From Theodoxus fluviatilis (taxonomy: Eukaryota; Mollusca; Gastropoda; Cycloneritida; Neritidae): a stretch of DNA of 64,000 nt. The stretch spans positions 1 through 64,000 of the forward strand of contig JAWQFJ010008717.1 of NCBI GenBank assembly GCA_034096865.1, read 5' to 3'. Of the stretch, positions 1-11,294 are shown one piece after another. The first letter of the stretch is position 1; every line of letters starts with the position of its first letter. The notes under the pieces are model-generated. The model saw nothing but the letters and a program-made list of their open reading frames with translations. It had not been told where the DNA came from and did no database searches. Both the position numbers and the translations under genes were made by a program.

Positions 1-608
1 ATTTAAACTTGAGATTAAAACATGAATGCTATCTTTCTTATGCACTGGTCATTCATGAAATTCTTTGACTGTGAAATCATACATTATGACATGCTATATT
101 TCTTTATGAATTCTTCACAACAGTACATGATTTCTTTTAGCATTACAAAAATGAAAACCCCCGATTTCACATTTGAATCTCACAAGCATTCAGTAGGAAA
201 TGTTAACACTGTCAGGTGAAGTAGTACCTGTATTTATTTCAAATTAAAATGAGAAAAAATCTAGCCCTGATGCAGCCCCAGATTTTACAAACTTGTACAA
301 ATACCTAGTAACAACCAAAACATAGTAGGACAAGGATGTTTAATTGCACAACTATGCATCCTCATATGATTCAACAACACTTGAAATGGTAAGAAAAAGT
401 CATACAGCATGCCAACAATGATAACATGATAAATCAGTACATGTGTATTCATACTGCTTGTTGGCCCTGATATATATCCTCCACAATGCTGGTCAAGAGT
501 GAAGAAAAATCAATTGAACAAAATCCCCCACCCTTTGTTCATGAATTTCCCCCACCCTTTGTTCATGAATTAATATGGAAAATTTTCTTAAGCTGTTTTC
601 ATTTCTGT
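1..608. other. Stretch without a recognised gene
   Basis: AT-rich DNA with no credible coding potential on either strand. The only structure seen is a short tandem duplication at about 524-570, a 23-base unit containing CACCCTTTGTTCATGAA read twice in a row. It lies just downstream of the 3' end of the minus-strand MADF-BESS gene and may be its 3' untranslated or flanking DNA. Confidence 0.5.
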
Positions 609-3600
609 TCATGATGAGCCATCGTTCTGAAAATCCCATAGCACCTCCAGCATTCTTCTCTGGGCAGGTCCCCTTTTCTCAGGGGGGAGTTCTTTCAGCT
701 GCATCACTATGTATTCGCCGAACGCATCCTCAGTAGATTTTTCCATTCTAGATTTTTTCGCTCTTGAATCTGCCATCATTTCTCTCAGGAGGCCCAGAGC
801 TTGAGATGAAAAGTCTGTCTTCCTTTTGTTTGTGGCCTGCCTTGGCAGCTCAGCTGGTACTAGTGATGGAGGTGACTGGGTCGATTCCTCTTCAGTGGTC
901 AGGTCATCACAGGCTGCAGCAGACTGCGGGCTTTGGGTTTCGCTCAGGAGGAGATGTATATACTGTGGACCTTCAGTCTGGTCAGCCTGATCAGTCTGAA
1001 ACACATGATGAATATTCATGAGCAGAGAAAATCTAATTATCATCTAAGCTTTTGTTAACTAGTCTTCTGCAGGAGTGGAATGGTATTGCAGCCATGTCCT
1101 CTAATGCACTGTGCTCACTTTTCTTTTTAATTTTCAGGTCCCCACCTCCCCTGCAGAATGGAAGAAAATATCTCAAGACTTTGAAGACAGGTGGAACTTC
1201 CCAAATTGCATTGGAGCAATTGATGGAAAACACATTCCAATAGCATCTCCCAATGAGGGCTCCAAATATTTCAACTACAAGGGGTTCCATAGTGTCATTC
1301 TACTTGCTGTTGTAGATGCCAACTACAAATTCCTGTACATTGATGTAGGTGCAAATGGAAGGGCTGGGGATGCTGGAGTCTTTAGAGATTCTCCAATGAT
1401 GAAGGGTTTGGACAAGGGAACTCTTGGCATCCCTGATCCTGCACCACTTCCTGGAAGAAAGGATCCTGTGCCTTTTTTCTTGGTAGGAGATGATGCCTTC
1501 CCCCTGAAGCCTTACCTGATGAAGCCATACCCATTTCGGAGTATTGCAACACAAAACTCAGAAGATGGTGAAGATGCAGAGGCTGAGCGAAGAAAACAGC
1601 GCATATATGACTACAGATTGTCAAGGGCTAGGAGGACATCTGAAAATGCCTTTGGCATACTGGGTGCTCGCTTTGGGGTCCTCCAACATGCTATACGCAT
1701 GACACCTGAAAATGCCACAACTGTGACCCAGGCTTGCCTTGCACTTCACAACTTTCTTCTTGCAAAGAAGGACATTGTTTTTGCTGCTCCATGTTTCATG
1801 GTCAGAGAAAACAATGTCACTCATGATGTCCTGCCTGGAGACTGGCGGCAAAACCAGCAAGCCAGATTTCAAGGTCTTGCTCGGCAGGCTGGCAACAACA
1901 GCCAATTGCATGCAAGGCAGGCGAGGAATGAGCTCAAAGAGTATGTGAATGGAGAGGGTGGGGTACCCTGGCAGGAGCAGCTTGTCTTTGGGAGAGTGCT
2001 GTGATGCATCATGCTGCTAGTCTGGTTGTCTGAATGTTGTAACATTGCTCCTGAGCTTGGTTTTCATGTAGCACTGTAATTTTTGTATAGGCAATTCTGT
2101 TTACTGTTGGGCAAGTAGGAATTTTGAGGCCAAACTTGTGTTTTGTGGACAGAATGAGGAAGATTATTTTCTAACCCATGTTGGAAACACCCTTCCGGGT
2201 GGTGCAGTTGGGACGAAGGAAAGCATCCAGACTGTTGAAGAACTTCCTCAACGAGTTTGTGAATGGAGAGGGTGGGGTACCCTGACAGGAGCACCTTGTC
2301 TTTGGGAGAGTGCTGTGATGCGTCATGCTGCTAGTCTGGTTGTCTGAATGTTGTAACATGCTCCTGAGATTGGTTTTCATGTAGCACTGTAATTTTTGTA
2401 TAGGCAATTCTGTTTACTGTTGGGCAAGTAGGAATTTTGAGGCCAAACTTGTGATTTGTGGACAGAATGAGGAAGAGTTTTTCAAACTTACCATGTTGGA
2501 AACACCCTTCCGGGAGGTGCAGTTGGGACGAAGGAAAGCATCCAGACTGTTGAAGAACTTCCAGGAGGGCTTGTACACCGAGTCAGTGGAAGTACCACTG
2601 ACTTCTGTTTGCCTCATTTTCGTAAGGTGCTTGGTATATTGGGTCCTCAAACTTTTCAGTTTTGCCTTCATCTGATCCTCTGAAAAAAATAAAGAGAATA
2701 TGCACATGAACTATCACCACAGGATTTTTGGGTCTTGTATTCCATGATGCAAGATGACACTTTGTGAGGTGGAATGTCTGTTCAGTGCATCCAGTTTACA
2801 CATTAGTCATTAACCAACCATAAAGTTGATGATAAACACATAGATCCATACATACTTTAGTATCAACCATTAAAGGGAGACATGACATAGCTTAAACATA
2901 GCTTTAAACTACATGTATAATTTTGAGCGTCCAAGGGTAAACGTGGACCAGATCCCTGACACTGATTTTAAGTAACTTGTTCAAACTCAAAGATGAAATT
3001 ATGTGAGTGTTGCAATGCTTTATTGGGTCAATTTAAATGAGGTACAACATATGCATGATTTGTTATGAAAGCATGCTGTTAATTTTGTTATGTGCACTAT
3101 GATTTGATTCATTCTGTGATTTAAATATATCAATTTGTGTTTATTTGGACTTGGTCCAAGTTTTCCCTTGGATGTGCACACTAATTATAGTCTATAAAAC
3201 ACAAATCAATCAAGTTCTCGTGATAGCAATAATAGTATTAAACTTAAAGAGAGAAAAAGCAATTCTAAATAAATTCAGTGGCATATCCCTGCAATTAGGA
3301 TTGCAAGATCTGTTTGGGGCTTGAATGTACACACAATTACTTCGACGTTTGCAAATATTAGTATTACCATTCTCTCGCCACAGTCACACTGTATTAATAA
3401 AAAGCTAGGACGGAATAGCAGACACTCGTAGAGCTGCTCTCTGAGATATGAACACAGACGTAAAAAAAAGGTATCCAACAACACCTTCACAAAGTAGCTT
3501 CATTGTACAGCAGACAAAAGCTAGACAAGATCACGGCCTATATCTAGCCCCTCAACTACTACTACTACTACTAGATTACAACATACAGCACAGAGCCGAC

Positions 3601-3798
3601 AGCAACATCCATGCACGGCAGTTTTTACTCACCAGTCCAGTCCAGACTCATCGCAGAAATGAGGAGTCGTAGCGATTCCCGCTGATGGTCCCTGTTGTAA
3701 TAGTTCTTGCTATTTATCATGTACAAATTTTCTTGAGTTTGATACAGCTCTATTAACCGAGCTGTATCAGTTTCGGATAAACACATGGTAGACGCCAT
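609..3798 (-). CDS. MADF-BESS domain protein, Harbinger-type DNA-binding partner (3 exons)
   Basis: Three minus-strand exons join in frame: 3798-3633, 2679-2492 and 995-609. Introns have good borders (donors GTGAGT and GTAAGT; acceptors after TTTTTCAG and GTGTTTCAG), and phases agree (1, then 0). The product is about 246 residues. Residues about 12-110 match a MADF domain (LIELYQ near its start; later KSLRTQY, VYKPSWKFFNSLDAFL). A Ser/Thr/Gln/Glu-rich linker follows, then a C-terminal BESS motif (EDAFGEYIVMQLKELPPEK). MADF proteins are Myb/SANT-like DNA binders, and PIF/Harbinger elements usually encode one beside the transposase, where it helps nuclear import and binding to element ends. Here it is probably such an accessory protein, although a domesticated host gene is possible. 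I see no stop or frameshift, so it looks intact. Intron 2 contains an opposite-strand transposase exon. The start at 3798 gives MASTMCLSE; an upstream in-frame ATG at 3843 is also possible. Confidence 0.75.
1138..2004 (+). CDS. PIF/Harbinger transposase, catalytic exon (HARBI1/ALP1-like)
   Basis: This is the 3'-terminal exon of a DDE_Tnp_4-type nuclease. A polypyrimidine tract and TTTTCAG precede 1138, and the frame opens with VPTSPAEWKK, which is typical of the linker before the catalytic core. The first Asp is in CIGAIDGKHI, the second in GRAGDAGVF, and the Glu in RTSENAFGILGARFG. The stretch LVGDDAFPLKPYLMKPYP is also family-typical. All three catalytic residues are present over 288 codons with no stop before TGA at 2002-2004. 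The N-terminal helix-turn-helix exons expected upstream on this strand are not visible between 1 and 1137, so the gene is incomplete. It lies within intron 2 of the minus-strand MADF-BESS gene. It could be an internally inverted part of the same element or an independent insertion. Confidence 0.8.
   Translation, partial: VPTSPAEWKKISQDFEDRWNFPNCIGAIDGKHIPIASPNEGSKYFNYKGFHSVILLAVVDANYKFLYIDVGANGRAGDAGVFRDSPMMKGLDKGTLGIPDPAPLPGRKDPVPFFLVGDDAFPLKPYLMKPYPFRSIATQNSEDGEDAEAERRKQRIYDYRLSRARRTSENAFGILGARFGVLQHAIRMTPENATTVTQACLALHNFLLAKKDIVFAAPCFMVRENNVTHDVLPGDWRQNQQARFQGLARQAGNNSQLHARQARNELKEYVNGEGGVPWQEQLVFGRVL
1939..2562 (+). repeat. 314-bp tandem direct duplication
   Basis: The sequence starting at about 1939 (GTGAATGGAGAGGGTGGGG) recurs 314 bases later, so copies occupy about 1939-2252 and 2253-2562. 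The duplicated block carries the C-terminal codons of the plus-strand transposase and part of exon 2 of the minus-strand MADF gene. In the left copy the MADF splice donor is changed (GGTTAG instead of GTAAGT), so only the right copy still works as an exon. Confidence 0.85.
2680..3632. other. Intron 1 of the MADF-BESS gene, no further feature
   Basis: AT-rich intronic DNA between exons 1 and 2 of the minus-strand gene. A short (CTA)n run occurs near 3555-3572. I see no mobile element or reading frame of interest. Confidence 0.5.
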
Positions 3799-4147
3799 TG
3801 TCCAAAAACTTTCCCGCCGCTGCGATCGTCGACCCGCAGACACGTGATTCCGCGTGTGACCTGCATTTCGAAATGTAAAATGTAGGAGTTTTCACGACCT
3901 ATAGATGCATTCAACATACATCTTTGATAAATTAATGCTGTTCATGGTTTACATTTTCTTCGGATGGAGTTTCTAGTGTCCCCAAATTCAGCGTATTCTG
4001 AGTGAAGCGAGCAGTATATCCGCCATTACGGCTCACGGAGAGTTCCCGAAGTGGCACACCACTGCCCTCAAAATTAGAACAGGTTTAAACTCGAGCAACT
4101 CAGTTGCTTGTGACGTCGAAAGTTGCTTGGAATGCCAGTTGCTGTCA

Positions 4148-4224
4148 GCCGACTTCGCACACGAAGCAATGTATGGCGAGCAATCGAGTTGCCCGAGTGG
4201 AGTTGCCTCGTGTGCGGAGGCCTT
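4148..4224. repeat. Short palindromic element next to a splice donor
   Basis: CGCACACGAAGCAA at about 4157 is mirrored by the complement of TTGCCTCGTGTGCG near 4203-4217, and the wider arms (about 20 bases) also match imperfectly. The result is a hairpin of about 77 bases. It begins immediately inside the intron that follows the transposase N-terminal exon (minus strand). It may be a tiny non-autonomous insertion or a regulatory hairpin; no target-site duplication is obvious. Confidence 0.45.
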
Positions 4225-4227
4225 TAC

Positions 4228-4555
4228 CAGATCCAAGGTATCGGAGAGTGATTGCCAGTCTTTCTCCTGGCTTGATCGCCTCCCTCATCACTGTGTCCTG
4301 CTTGGCTATGTGAGGCCCAACCAGCTGCAGCAATTCCTGAAATACCTCATCCGTCATTCTCAGGAAAGTTTTTGTGGCCTGGGGATCCTCGTTGAGGAGC
4401 TCGGGTAGCAGACATGAGTAGGCACCATGCCTTGGTCGTTTACACAACCACTCCCGAGACCAACACGACCTTTTCCTCTTCTTTCGTTTTTGGTCAATTA
4501 GAATAAATAGTGCAACAGCACGTGCAGTATCATCGTCACTCGAGGTTTCAGACAT
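4228..4555 (-). CDS. PIF/Harbinger transposase N-terminal exon
   Basis: The minus-strand frame starts at ATG 4555 (MSETSSDDDTARA). It has a basic stretch (DQKRKKRKRSCW, possible nuclear localisation), then WLCKRPRHGAYS, and then the conserved helical segment FLRMTDEVFQELLQLVGPHI followed by KPGERLAITLRYLG. This is the usual N-terminus of HARBI1-like transposases. The exon ends at a GTAAAG donor after 4228 in phase 1. No downstream transposase exon on the minus strand was found. The only catalytic exon nearby (1138-2004) is on the opposite strand, so an inversion has split the gene or two elements are present. An in-frame ATG at 4720 lies upstream, but the residues before 4555 are not family-like. 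Confidence 0.65.
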
Positions 4556-4724
4556 GCTCGGGCAAGCCTTCGCGGGAGATATGCCGAGAGTCTGAGCCTT
4601 GGCGGGAGATATGCCGAGCGCCTGAGTGCAAGCGCGGGAATTAATATGCTTCCATAAATAGAACGTGGCGAGAGGTGCTGGATCACAGTGGAAGCGTGTG
4701 CGAGCTGCAGTCTCCAGCATTGCC

Positions 4725-5794
4725 TACCACATGGCAGGCAAACGGCCGTAAGCAACGTGGCAAGATACTCCCTCTCTGCTGAATCCGGGACCCGGGTTGA
4801 GCTCTCTTCATCGCTGCTGCTTGATAAGGCTATGATCTCCATCCTCTTTGGTCCACGCGGATGCTTTTGCACCTTCTGTCCCTAGCAGGGAAAGTTCAAG
4901 TCAAGTCACATTCCGGCCTAGTTTTTTTCCTGTCAGTCACACGCATGTTGATAGCCACAATCACCAGGAAGCTTGCCCTCATATAATCACTTCAAGTAGT
5001 GACAAAACGCGGCTCTGCTGCAGGAAGGGTGGGGTGTTTGCTGCATAGGAAGATCACGCCAACAGACAGGATGCGCTGGAGCCACAGTGTGGTCAGTCCT
5101 GGCGGTCTGTCATGCAGAAGTGCCACCATAATCAGCAGAGACCGCGCTGGCAACAGCACTTCCTACAGAGGCAACACGTGTCACTGCAGCAGGAAAAGAC
5201 GCGATTGTTTTGCTTTTTTGCAGAGGAGCAAGATCACGCTGACAGCACGCAGGAAAACTTCAGTCTGAGTGAGTCTTTCTGCTGGTCAGAATCGAATGAT
5301 CACAAGTTCATACATGACACAGAGAAGCGCACTTTTGTGCAGAAGGAAAGCTTGTCTCTGTTACTGTGAAGGAAGCGACTCCCCTGCGAAAAATATCACG
5401 CTTTTATACAGAAGTGGGTTTTCCAGATCCATAATAATAAAGAATTACCGTAAGAAGAAGATTTACTGATTTGCATGTTTAGATTTTGAAAATTTGCTTC
5501 AAAAGGGCCCCTACAACTCTTGATCACCTTTTTGACACACATTATTTCAGCAATGATTAGATTTAGAGAATTCAAATACCCACGCAATTATTATACACAT
5601 TTCTGTGACCTTATCGTAAGATAAAAAGAAATGTACTAGCTTTGTTGCTAACTTTTAAATCCCAGCGAATAACATATTTGTGATGAATGTAATAGCATTT
5701 TGTTGTGTATATTGAAAACAGTGAAGCAGTCACCCAATGAACATAGGTGTGTTTTTAAGGAATATAATACACTAGCAAAATTAGTCGAAAGGAT
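4725..5794. other. Stretch without a recognised gene
   Basis: Several overlapping short open frames exist at 4.8-5.4 kb. None shows family-like motifs, and their composition does not suggest selection. No repeat family was recognised here. Confidence 0.45.
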
Positions 5795-6195
5795 TCCAAA
5801 TGAGGTACGTTTCGTTTCAAAATGTGTTCAACCATTTGCCCGCTTCCCCGTGGCGAGTAATTAAAAAACCGCACAGTCGCTTGCTCAATGAGCGAGTAAA
5901 TTAAATAGATACATTGGGAAAACTTCCCCAGAGAGTGGTCGGATTTCATTCATATTAATTAGGGCGGAGTAGGCGGGATTAATTGGGATTCTCGTTAAAA
6001 CTTGCCATGCCTTATCACGTGACAGTTGAAAACAACATCGAAGAGCTTTATTTTATCTTGTCTTTTTCTTTATTTACTTGCCCGTTGGGCGAGCGACTCC
6101 TACAGCTTTATCTAGCCAGAGGAACGTTTTACTCTCAATGGGCGAGCCAGCGAATTGTTTGAACACCTTTTGAAAGGAAACGCACCTCATTTGGA
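5795..6195. mobile_element. Non-autonomous DNA element (MITE) with about 42-bp terminal inverted repeats
   Basis: The left end TCCAAATGAGGTACGTTTCG and the reverse complement of the right end (TCCAAATGAGGTGCGTTTCC) continue matching for about 42 bases, through TTTCAAAA and GTGTTCAA. The element is about 401 bp and has no coding capacity. Its interior has repeated GCCCGTTGGGCGAG-type hairpins. No clear target-site duplication is visible, so I do not assign a superfamily. Confidence 0.75.
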
Positions 6196-6754
6196 TCATC
6201 TTTGACTAACATTGCTAGCGATCCTAGTCCTGAAAAACTCGTCTCAGATTCTTAGGATAGGTTGCAGCAAACAACAAAAGATGTCTTGAAAATATGGCGA
6301 GACATTCTGTCTTAGAGTGCCCATTATACGAAAAAGAAAAATGGCCGAATGTAAAATTGCAAGTCGTTGCTTAGGAAGAAAATGAAACACAGTGATCACT
6401 TTACATTTCAATCGAAGCTCTTCAATAATAAAGAGCATTATTTGAGAATGTCTTTCTTGGGGACAAATAAAACTGCAAATAAATGTTTACAAATAGTTCA
6501 TTACAATTGAATGTTTTCTGATCAAAGGTACTCATTGTAAGAGGATGTTCTAACCTGAGTTCTTTCCACGCTATTAGGCTGTCGTATGTATCAGAACCTG
6601 ATACAAATGAAACACGGATTGTTCTTAGAAATCTTGTTGGCCCCTGTTAAAAGAAAGTGTGTATATGTGAAAGAAAACAGCTAAGACACAAGTAATGACT
6701 GACAAGGTTTTGTCGTCACACTTTTTGATAAGGTAGGTCAGAACAACCACAAAA

Positions 6755-6756
<2 letters not shown>

Positions 6757-6823
<67 letters not shown>
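6757..6823. repeat. (GT)n microsatellite
   Basis: About 33 uninterrupted GT dinucleotides. Confidence 0.97.
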
Positions 6824-6826
<3 letters not shown>

Positions 6827-7365
6827 AGCATAGAAATGACTGATTCTTACGTATGTACAGTGGGCTATAGCTGGTGGATTCTCCCAGGGGTGGAGCAGAG
6901 AGGGATCTGTCCAGGAGAGCTGGAGGGGAGCCTCCTTTTATGGGTGTCTCGTGGCGTGTACAAAATGCAACCCCATGGGAATAGCTGCTTACAACAGAGA
7001 AAGTTCGTGTGGGTTCCCGGGGTCGTTGACGGGTAGACGGCGGAATACATGAGCAGACCAAGTGGGGAAACGTCACTGGGTGAGTGGAGTGCTCAACAGA
7101 GCTGGGGGAATCGGCACACGGCGCCCGATGAACTCTCAGTGGGTCACTGGGTACATGAACTGTCTACTGCTCATGCGGCAAAAGTCTCTTTTGGTGGGCC
7201 GTAGACGTGGAAGAGGTCGTTAAAGGAGCATATTAAGTGGGGATTAACAGCGCTGATGTGTATAGGCACTGTAAGTATTCAATGTGCAATCCACTTGAAC
7301 TATTCCTACACACATACATGTATTTTTATGTATACGTTTTTAAGTTATTCACTTCATAACACAAT

Positions 7366-7371
<6 letters not shown>
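6824..7371. other. Stretch without a recognised gene
   Basis: Unique-looking DNA between two dinucleotide arrays; no gene or element recognised. Confidence 0.45.

Positions 7372-7442
<71 letters not shown>
7372..7442. repeat. (AC)n microsatellite
   Basis: About 35 AC dinucleotides, the reverse-strand motif of the GT array 600 bp to the left. Confidence 0.97.
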
Positions 7443-7445
<3 letters not shown>

Positions 7446-9352
7446 CACCTGCGTAAACTGGTTCCTGTGTGAGAAAATCTTCGGACTTTTGAACATTTCT
7501 TAAATCTTTCGAAGCGACACGCGCCTCGGTTGGGTTGCCTTTGACAAACATGTTGTACCCTGTCGGCATTCTGGGAAAACCGCTTCTGGCACGAACTGAG
7601 GTGGCTAGCCCAAGATTGGGGGCGTCGCCTAGCCTGCCTATTTGACATATAATAGACCGATGTCAAGATGTGTCAAACATTTTTGACTATGCTTACATCT
7701 ACTTTCATCATGTCGACATATGTTGACACCGACCTATTCCTTCCAAGATGTTGCAAGGTTCCTCGCGTAACCCTGGGTGGAGGAGCTTTGTCAGCGCCTT
7801 ACACTCCACTAGGAGCTCAGAGGCTTCAGGCAGTGAGTGAAATCATCCATGCCCTCCAGGCCGCTCTTGTTAACTTATCGTAGAAGTAAGGACGATTTCG
7901 TTCTATTACGCACTCACACGGATGTTCGAGTGCACTGACCATAAAATGAAAGCCGAATAATTTGATAAACTTATTTTTTGTTGTTGTTGAAAGATCGAGG
8001 TTTGATGTAATGCCTGGAGCTGGCGGCAATTTTGCAAGGTGATTGGATGGCTGGTCTGCTATTTTTACCTCTGCCAAGAAGGTTGTCCTCAGTTTCAACT
8101 CTACTATCGCAGCAAACCGATCCCAGCATCTCTGCAGTAATCTCTCACTTTGTGGCGGGGGTCAACATTCTGCCAAGGTCGCGCAGCAACAGGAACATCT
8201 CAAATGGCGCTCTAAATGCTTCACACTATCGCCTAGCTACGATGAAAATACAACCTAATACGTTCATTAAGTCGTCTCTTAGATTAAGAGGAATAATATT
8301 GCATGCAAAAATCAAATAGAGAATTCATGTATTCAAAGAGGGACTCCAAAAACATCTACCTTTAATGAAAATGTCCTTATTAAGTCATTAAACAAATCAT
8401 TAGCCTGCTATGCCTCGTAGCAGAGCTGAAGCAGAGGACAACGGAACGCGGGGTTTTCCCTTGGTCAGTTCGTCATTTTACTCGTAAGTTCGTTATTCGG
8501 CAAAATAACTTTACAAGTTCAGAGCGGATTCTAATGAAATTTGGTGCAAGTTTTCCCTGAGGAGCAATCCTATACATTTGGAGGTTATAGGTTGTCTCGT
8601 TTCGGAATGACAACCATGTTCCGAAATGTTACTGCCCAGGCTGAAGGACAGCTCAGCGCCCTGGCTGCAAGGCGGCGCATGTGGTCAACACTATGAGACC
8701 GCTAGCAAGCGCGGCGCTGAAAATAGCACTTCGTAGCTTCAGGCCTGGCAGCAGAACATGATTCCTGACTTATACATTCCATGGGAGGCCTGCCGTATAT
8801 TCAACTTCTATAAAGCGTTAGAAATTAATGTTCACAAGCAGAGCGGAACAATGTCATAAATCATACAGGCCCCATCGCAGGTATAGGCCTACCTCCATGA
8901 ACTACTTGCAACGCTAAAAGCGTCATGTAGCGTCTGGCCCGGCAAGTAGAACACAGTCTGAATTGTGCCCCATTGTGTTGTGGTTTATATGAAGGAGGTT
9001 TGCGTTCTCAGAGTGTAGTTTAGTCTAATACTGTGATAAAAAGTCCATGCTCCATAGGGTTAAGCACGGATCCCATCATCTTTGAATCAAGGGACAACTG
9101 CCACGATTAAAAGTATTCTGCATCGATTTAGAATGGAGCGCTTACGGGTCTCAGTATTTGTGGTTCATTACAAAACTATCAGAAAACGTATACTAAGTGG
9201 CATTTAAAAGGGCACATAGTCGTATTCAGATTTTAGTCTACGTATTACACTAAATTTGTGATCATCAACACTTTTTCTTCTGCAATAATATATTAGTTCC
9301 AGTGCAGGTCGAGCTAGAAATGAGACTTTAGCAGACAAGCATGGGCATGATA
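7443..9352. other. 1.9-kb stretch without a recognised gene
   Basis: No protein family motif, inverted-repeat element or tandem array was seen. Open frames here are under 100 codons and look random. Confidence 0.45.
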
Positions 9353-9419
9353 ATGATGCTGATGCTGCTGTTGCTGATGATGATGATGACGATGATGACG
9401 ATGATGACGACGATGATAA
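9353..9419. repeat. (GAT/GAC)n trinucleotide repeat
   Basis: An imperfect run of GATGCTG then GATGATGAC units. It is not in a credible reading frame. Confidence 0.85.
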
Positions 9420-10640
9420 GAGTCAATTCTCACGCATTTTTCGCGGTGCGCCCGTCTCGGCATAGCCAAGACCAGAAGTATTAAAAAGAGTATCTTTACG
9501 GGATTTTCAAAAAAAGATATATTCACAAACTATTTATCAAAATCAAGGTAAGGTTTAGAACATGGATACCAGTGACTGATATTTGACCCAAATTGTACAC
9601 AACTTCCGTTTTTAGCACTCGATGCAGCCACGATAACGATTTATGCGTCGTGTTCAGGACAAGCACAAGTAAGTCAATGTCCTAATTTGTCGCCGCATGG
9701 ATTAGAACTGGGTGATAAAGAAGTAAGTGAGCGTGTCCGCGCGTGTCTGTGTGTGTGCTCAGGAGCACGTGTCTCACTCACCGAGAAGCAACGAGGAAGA
9801 TGTGTGACTGTATGAGAAAACGAAGCTAAAGTCGGCAAAATGAAAAAAATCAGATATTTCAACCACAATCGTATTTTATTCATTCATGCGTATTCCAGAA
9901 GAAAAAAAACATGTTCACAAAGAAAATGTTTAATGTTTACAGTATTGTACAGTTAAGGAAAGGCATTATGTGACATAATGGGCTGACGACTTTTCTCAGC
10001 GTTTACTCAAAAACTAATTAGTCGATTTAACCTTGTTTCTAATGCATGGTCATATACTTCCACAAAACACCTGGAAAAAAGCTTTTCGGATAGCGTTAAA
10101 TGGCAGACTAAAAAGAGTACATTTGCCAAATTTGTTTTGCTTTTTTGTGCGTTTTTTCCTTTCACACCCAGAAAAGTTGCTTGCCCACATTTACATGATA
10201 CACTTCCGATGTCAAGGTGACATTTAAAATGCTTGACTTTTTCTGTCTTCACGAGACTGCCATGATCACTGCTCACGAGTTCGCGTTTATTCTCTCGGAC
10301 AGCAGTGTCGATGGAGCCAGCTTTGCCCGGGTCAAACTGAACTACCCTGTAGCCAGCAGTCAGTCTACAGCACTGAAGCTTGTCTGCAGTGGACATAACA
10401 GCTGCATGTAAGCGGGTCCGTGCTTTTGCAGGGTAAGTATTCCTTATGACCTATTGATCTATACCTATTCTCACATGATTTCAGCTTTGATTTCATTTAC
10501 ACATTCATAGTGTTTTAATGAAAATTAATCTTGAGAAATGTTAAATCAGCCGGCGTCTTTTTGTTTACGCCTTCCTTTTCCTCCCCTCCTCCTCCTCCCC
10601 TTGTTGATGGCTATGTGTGGTGTATCGGTGGCACTGAAGA
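9420..10640. other. 1.2-kb stretch without a recognised gene
   Basis: A minus-strand frame of 129 codons at 10007-10396 has no recognisable motifs, and I do not regard it as a gene. A CTCCTCCTCC tract lies near 10580. Confidence 0.4.
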
Positions 10641-11149
10641 CTTGTTCAGGAGTACAACGCGCTGCATGAGCGTTTCATGTTGGCAATTGAGCGCTCTTTG
10701 CCTCTCCTGAACACCTAAGATGTAGTGCAGCTCTTCACTTGTTAAAGGGGAGGTAAATCTTCTGCGCCCCATGTTGTGTTGATAGACGCGAAGAAAGTGT
10801 TTTCTTTGCCACAGACATCGTTTATGCACGTTTAAATGTATTATGCACGAATAAAGTCCACTACTGTGTCATCCTTACTTGCCATTAGTCGCGCATACAG
10901 AGCGCTTGGGGCAAATAAATCCCGATCCAGTCCCAAAAGAATGTTTCTGAGGGCTATTTTACGCATCGACGGCCAGTGCGGGATGAAAGACGCCATTTTG
11001 AAAATGATGCAAAATCCTCTGAATCATCTCGGATTGGTGATTCACAGCGCTCCTCAGCGCTGAGTGAATCACGCCCCTAAATTGCTGTTCAGGAGTAAAT
11101 CACATGCAGCGCTGAGCAGCGCTTTGCAGCGCTGCGCCTCCTGAACAAG
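10641..11149. mobile_element. Non-autonomous DNA element with CTTGTTCAGGAG ends
   Basis: The left end CTTGTTCAGGAG at 10641 is the perfect complement of the right end CTCCTGAACAAG at 11138-11149, and GCGCTGCA follows a few bases inside both ends. Each end also has its own inner copy of the motif in inverted orientation (CTCCTGAACACC near 10705; CTGTTCAGGAGT near 11086), giving sub-terminal hairpins. The element is about 509 bp and has no credible coding capacity. Target-site duplication is unclear. Confidence 0.65.
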
Positions 11150-11294
11150 CCTTGACTGTTGTCATTTTAATGTCTAGTTGATAACAAATATGCTCGTATA
11201 TTTTTCTTCGTTTTTTCATTAATTAAATTTTCGATGTTTTTTTTTGTCATTATCCTAAACAAAATCATTTTATCAGGCAGACTGAAGTTCATCG

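Noticed and set aside
10007..10396. 129-codon minus-strand frame
   Set aside because: No motif, no splice or start support, and opposite frames are similarly open.
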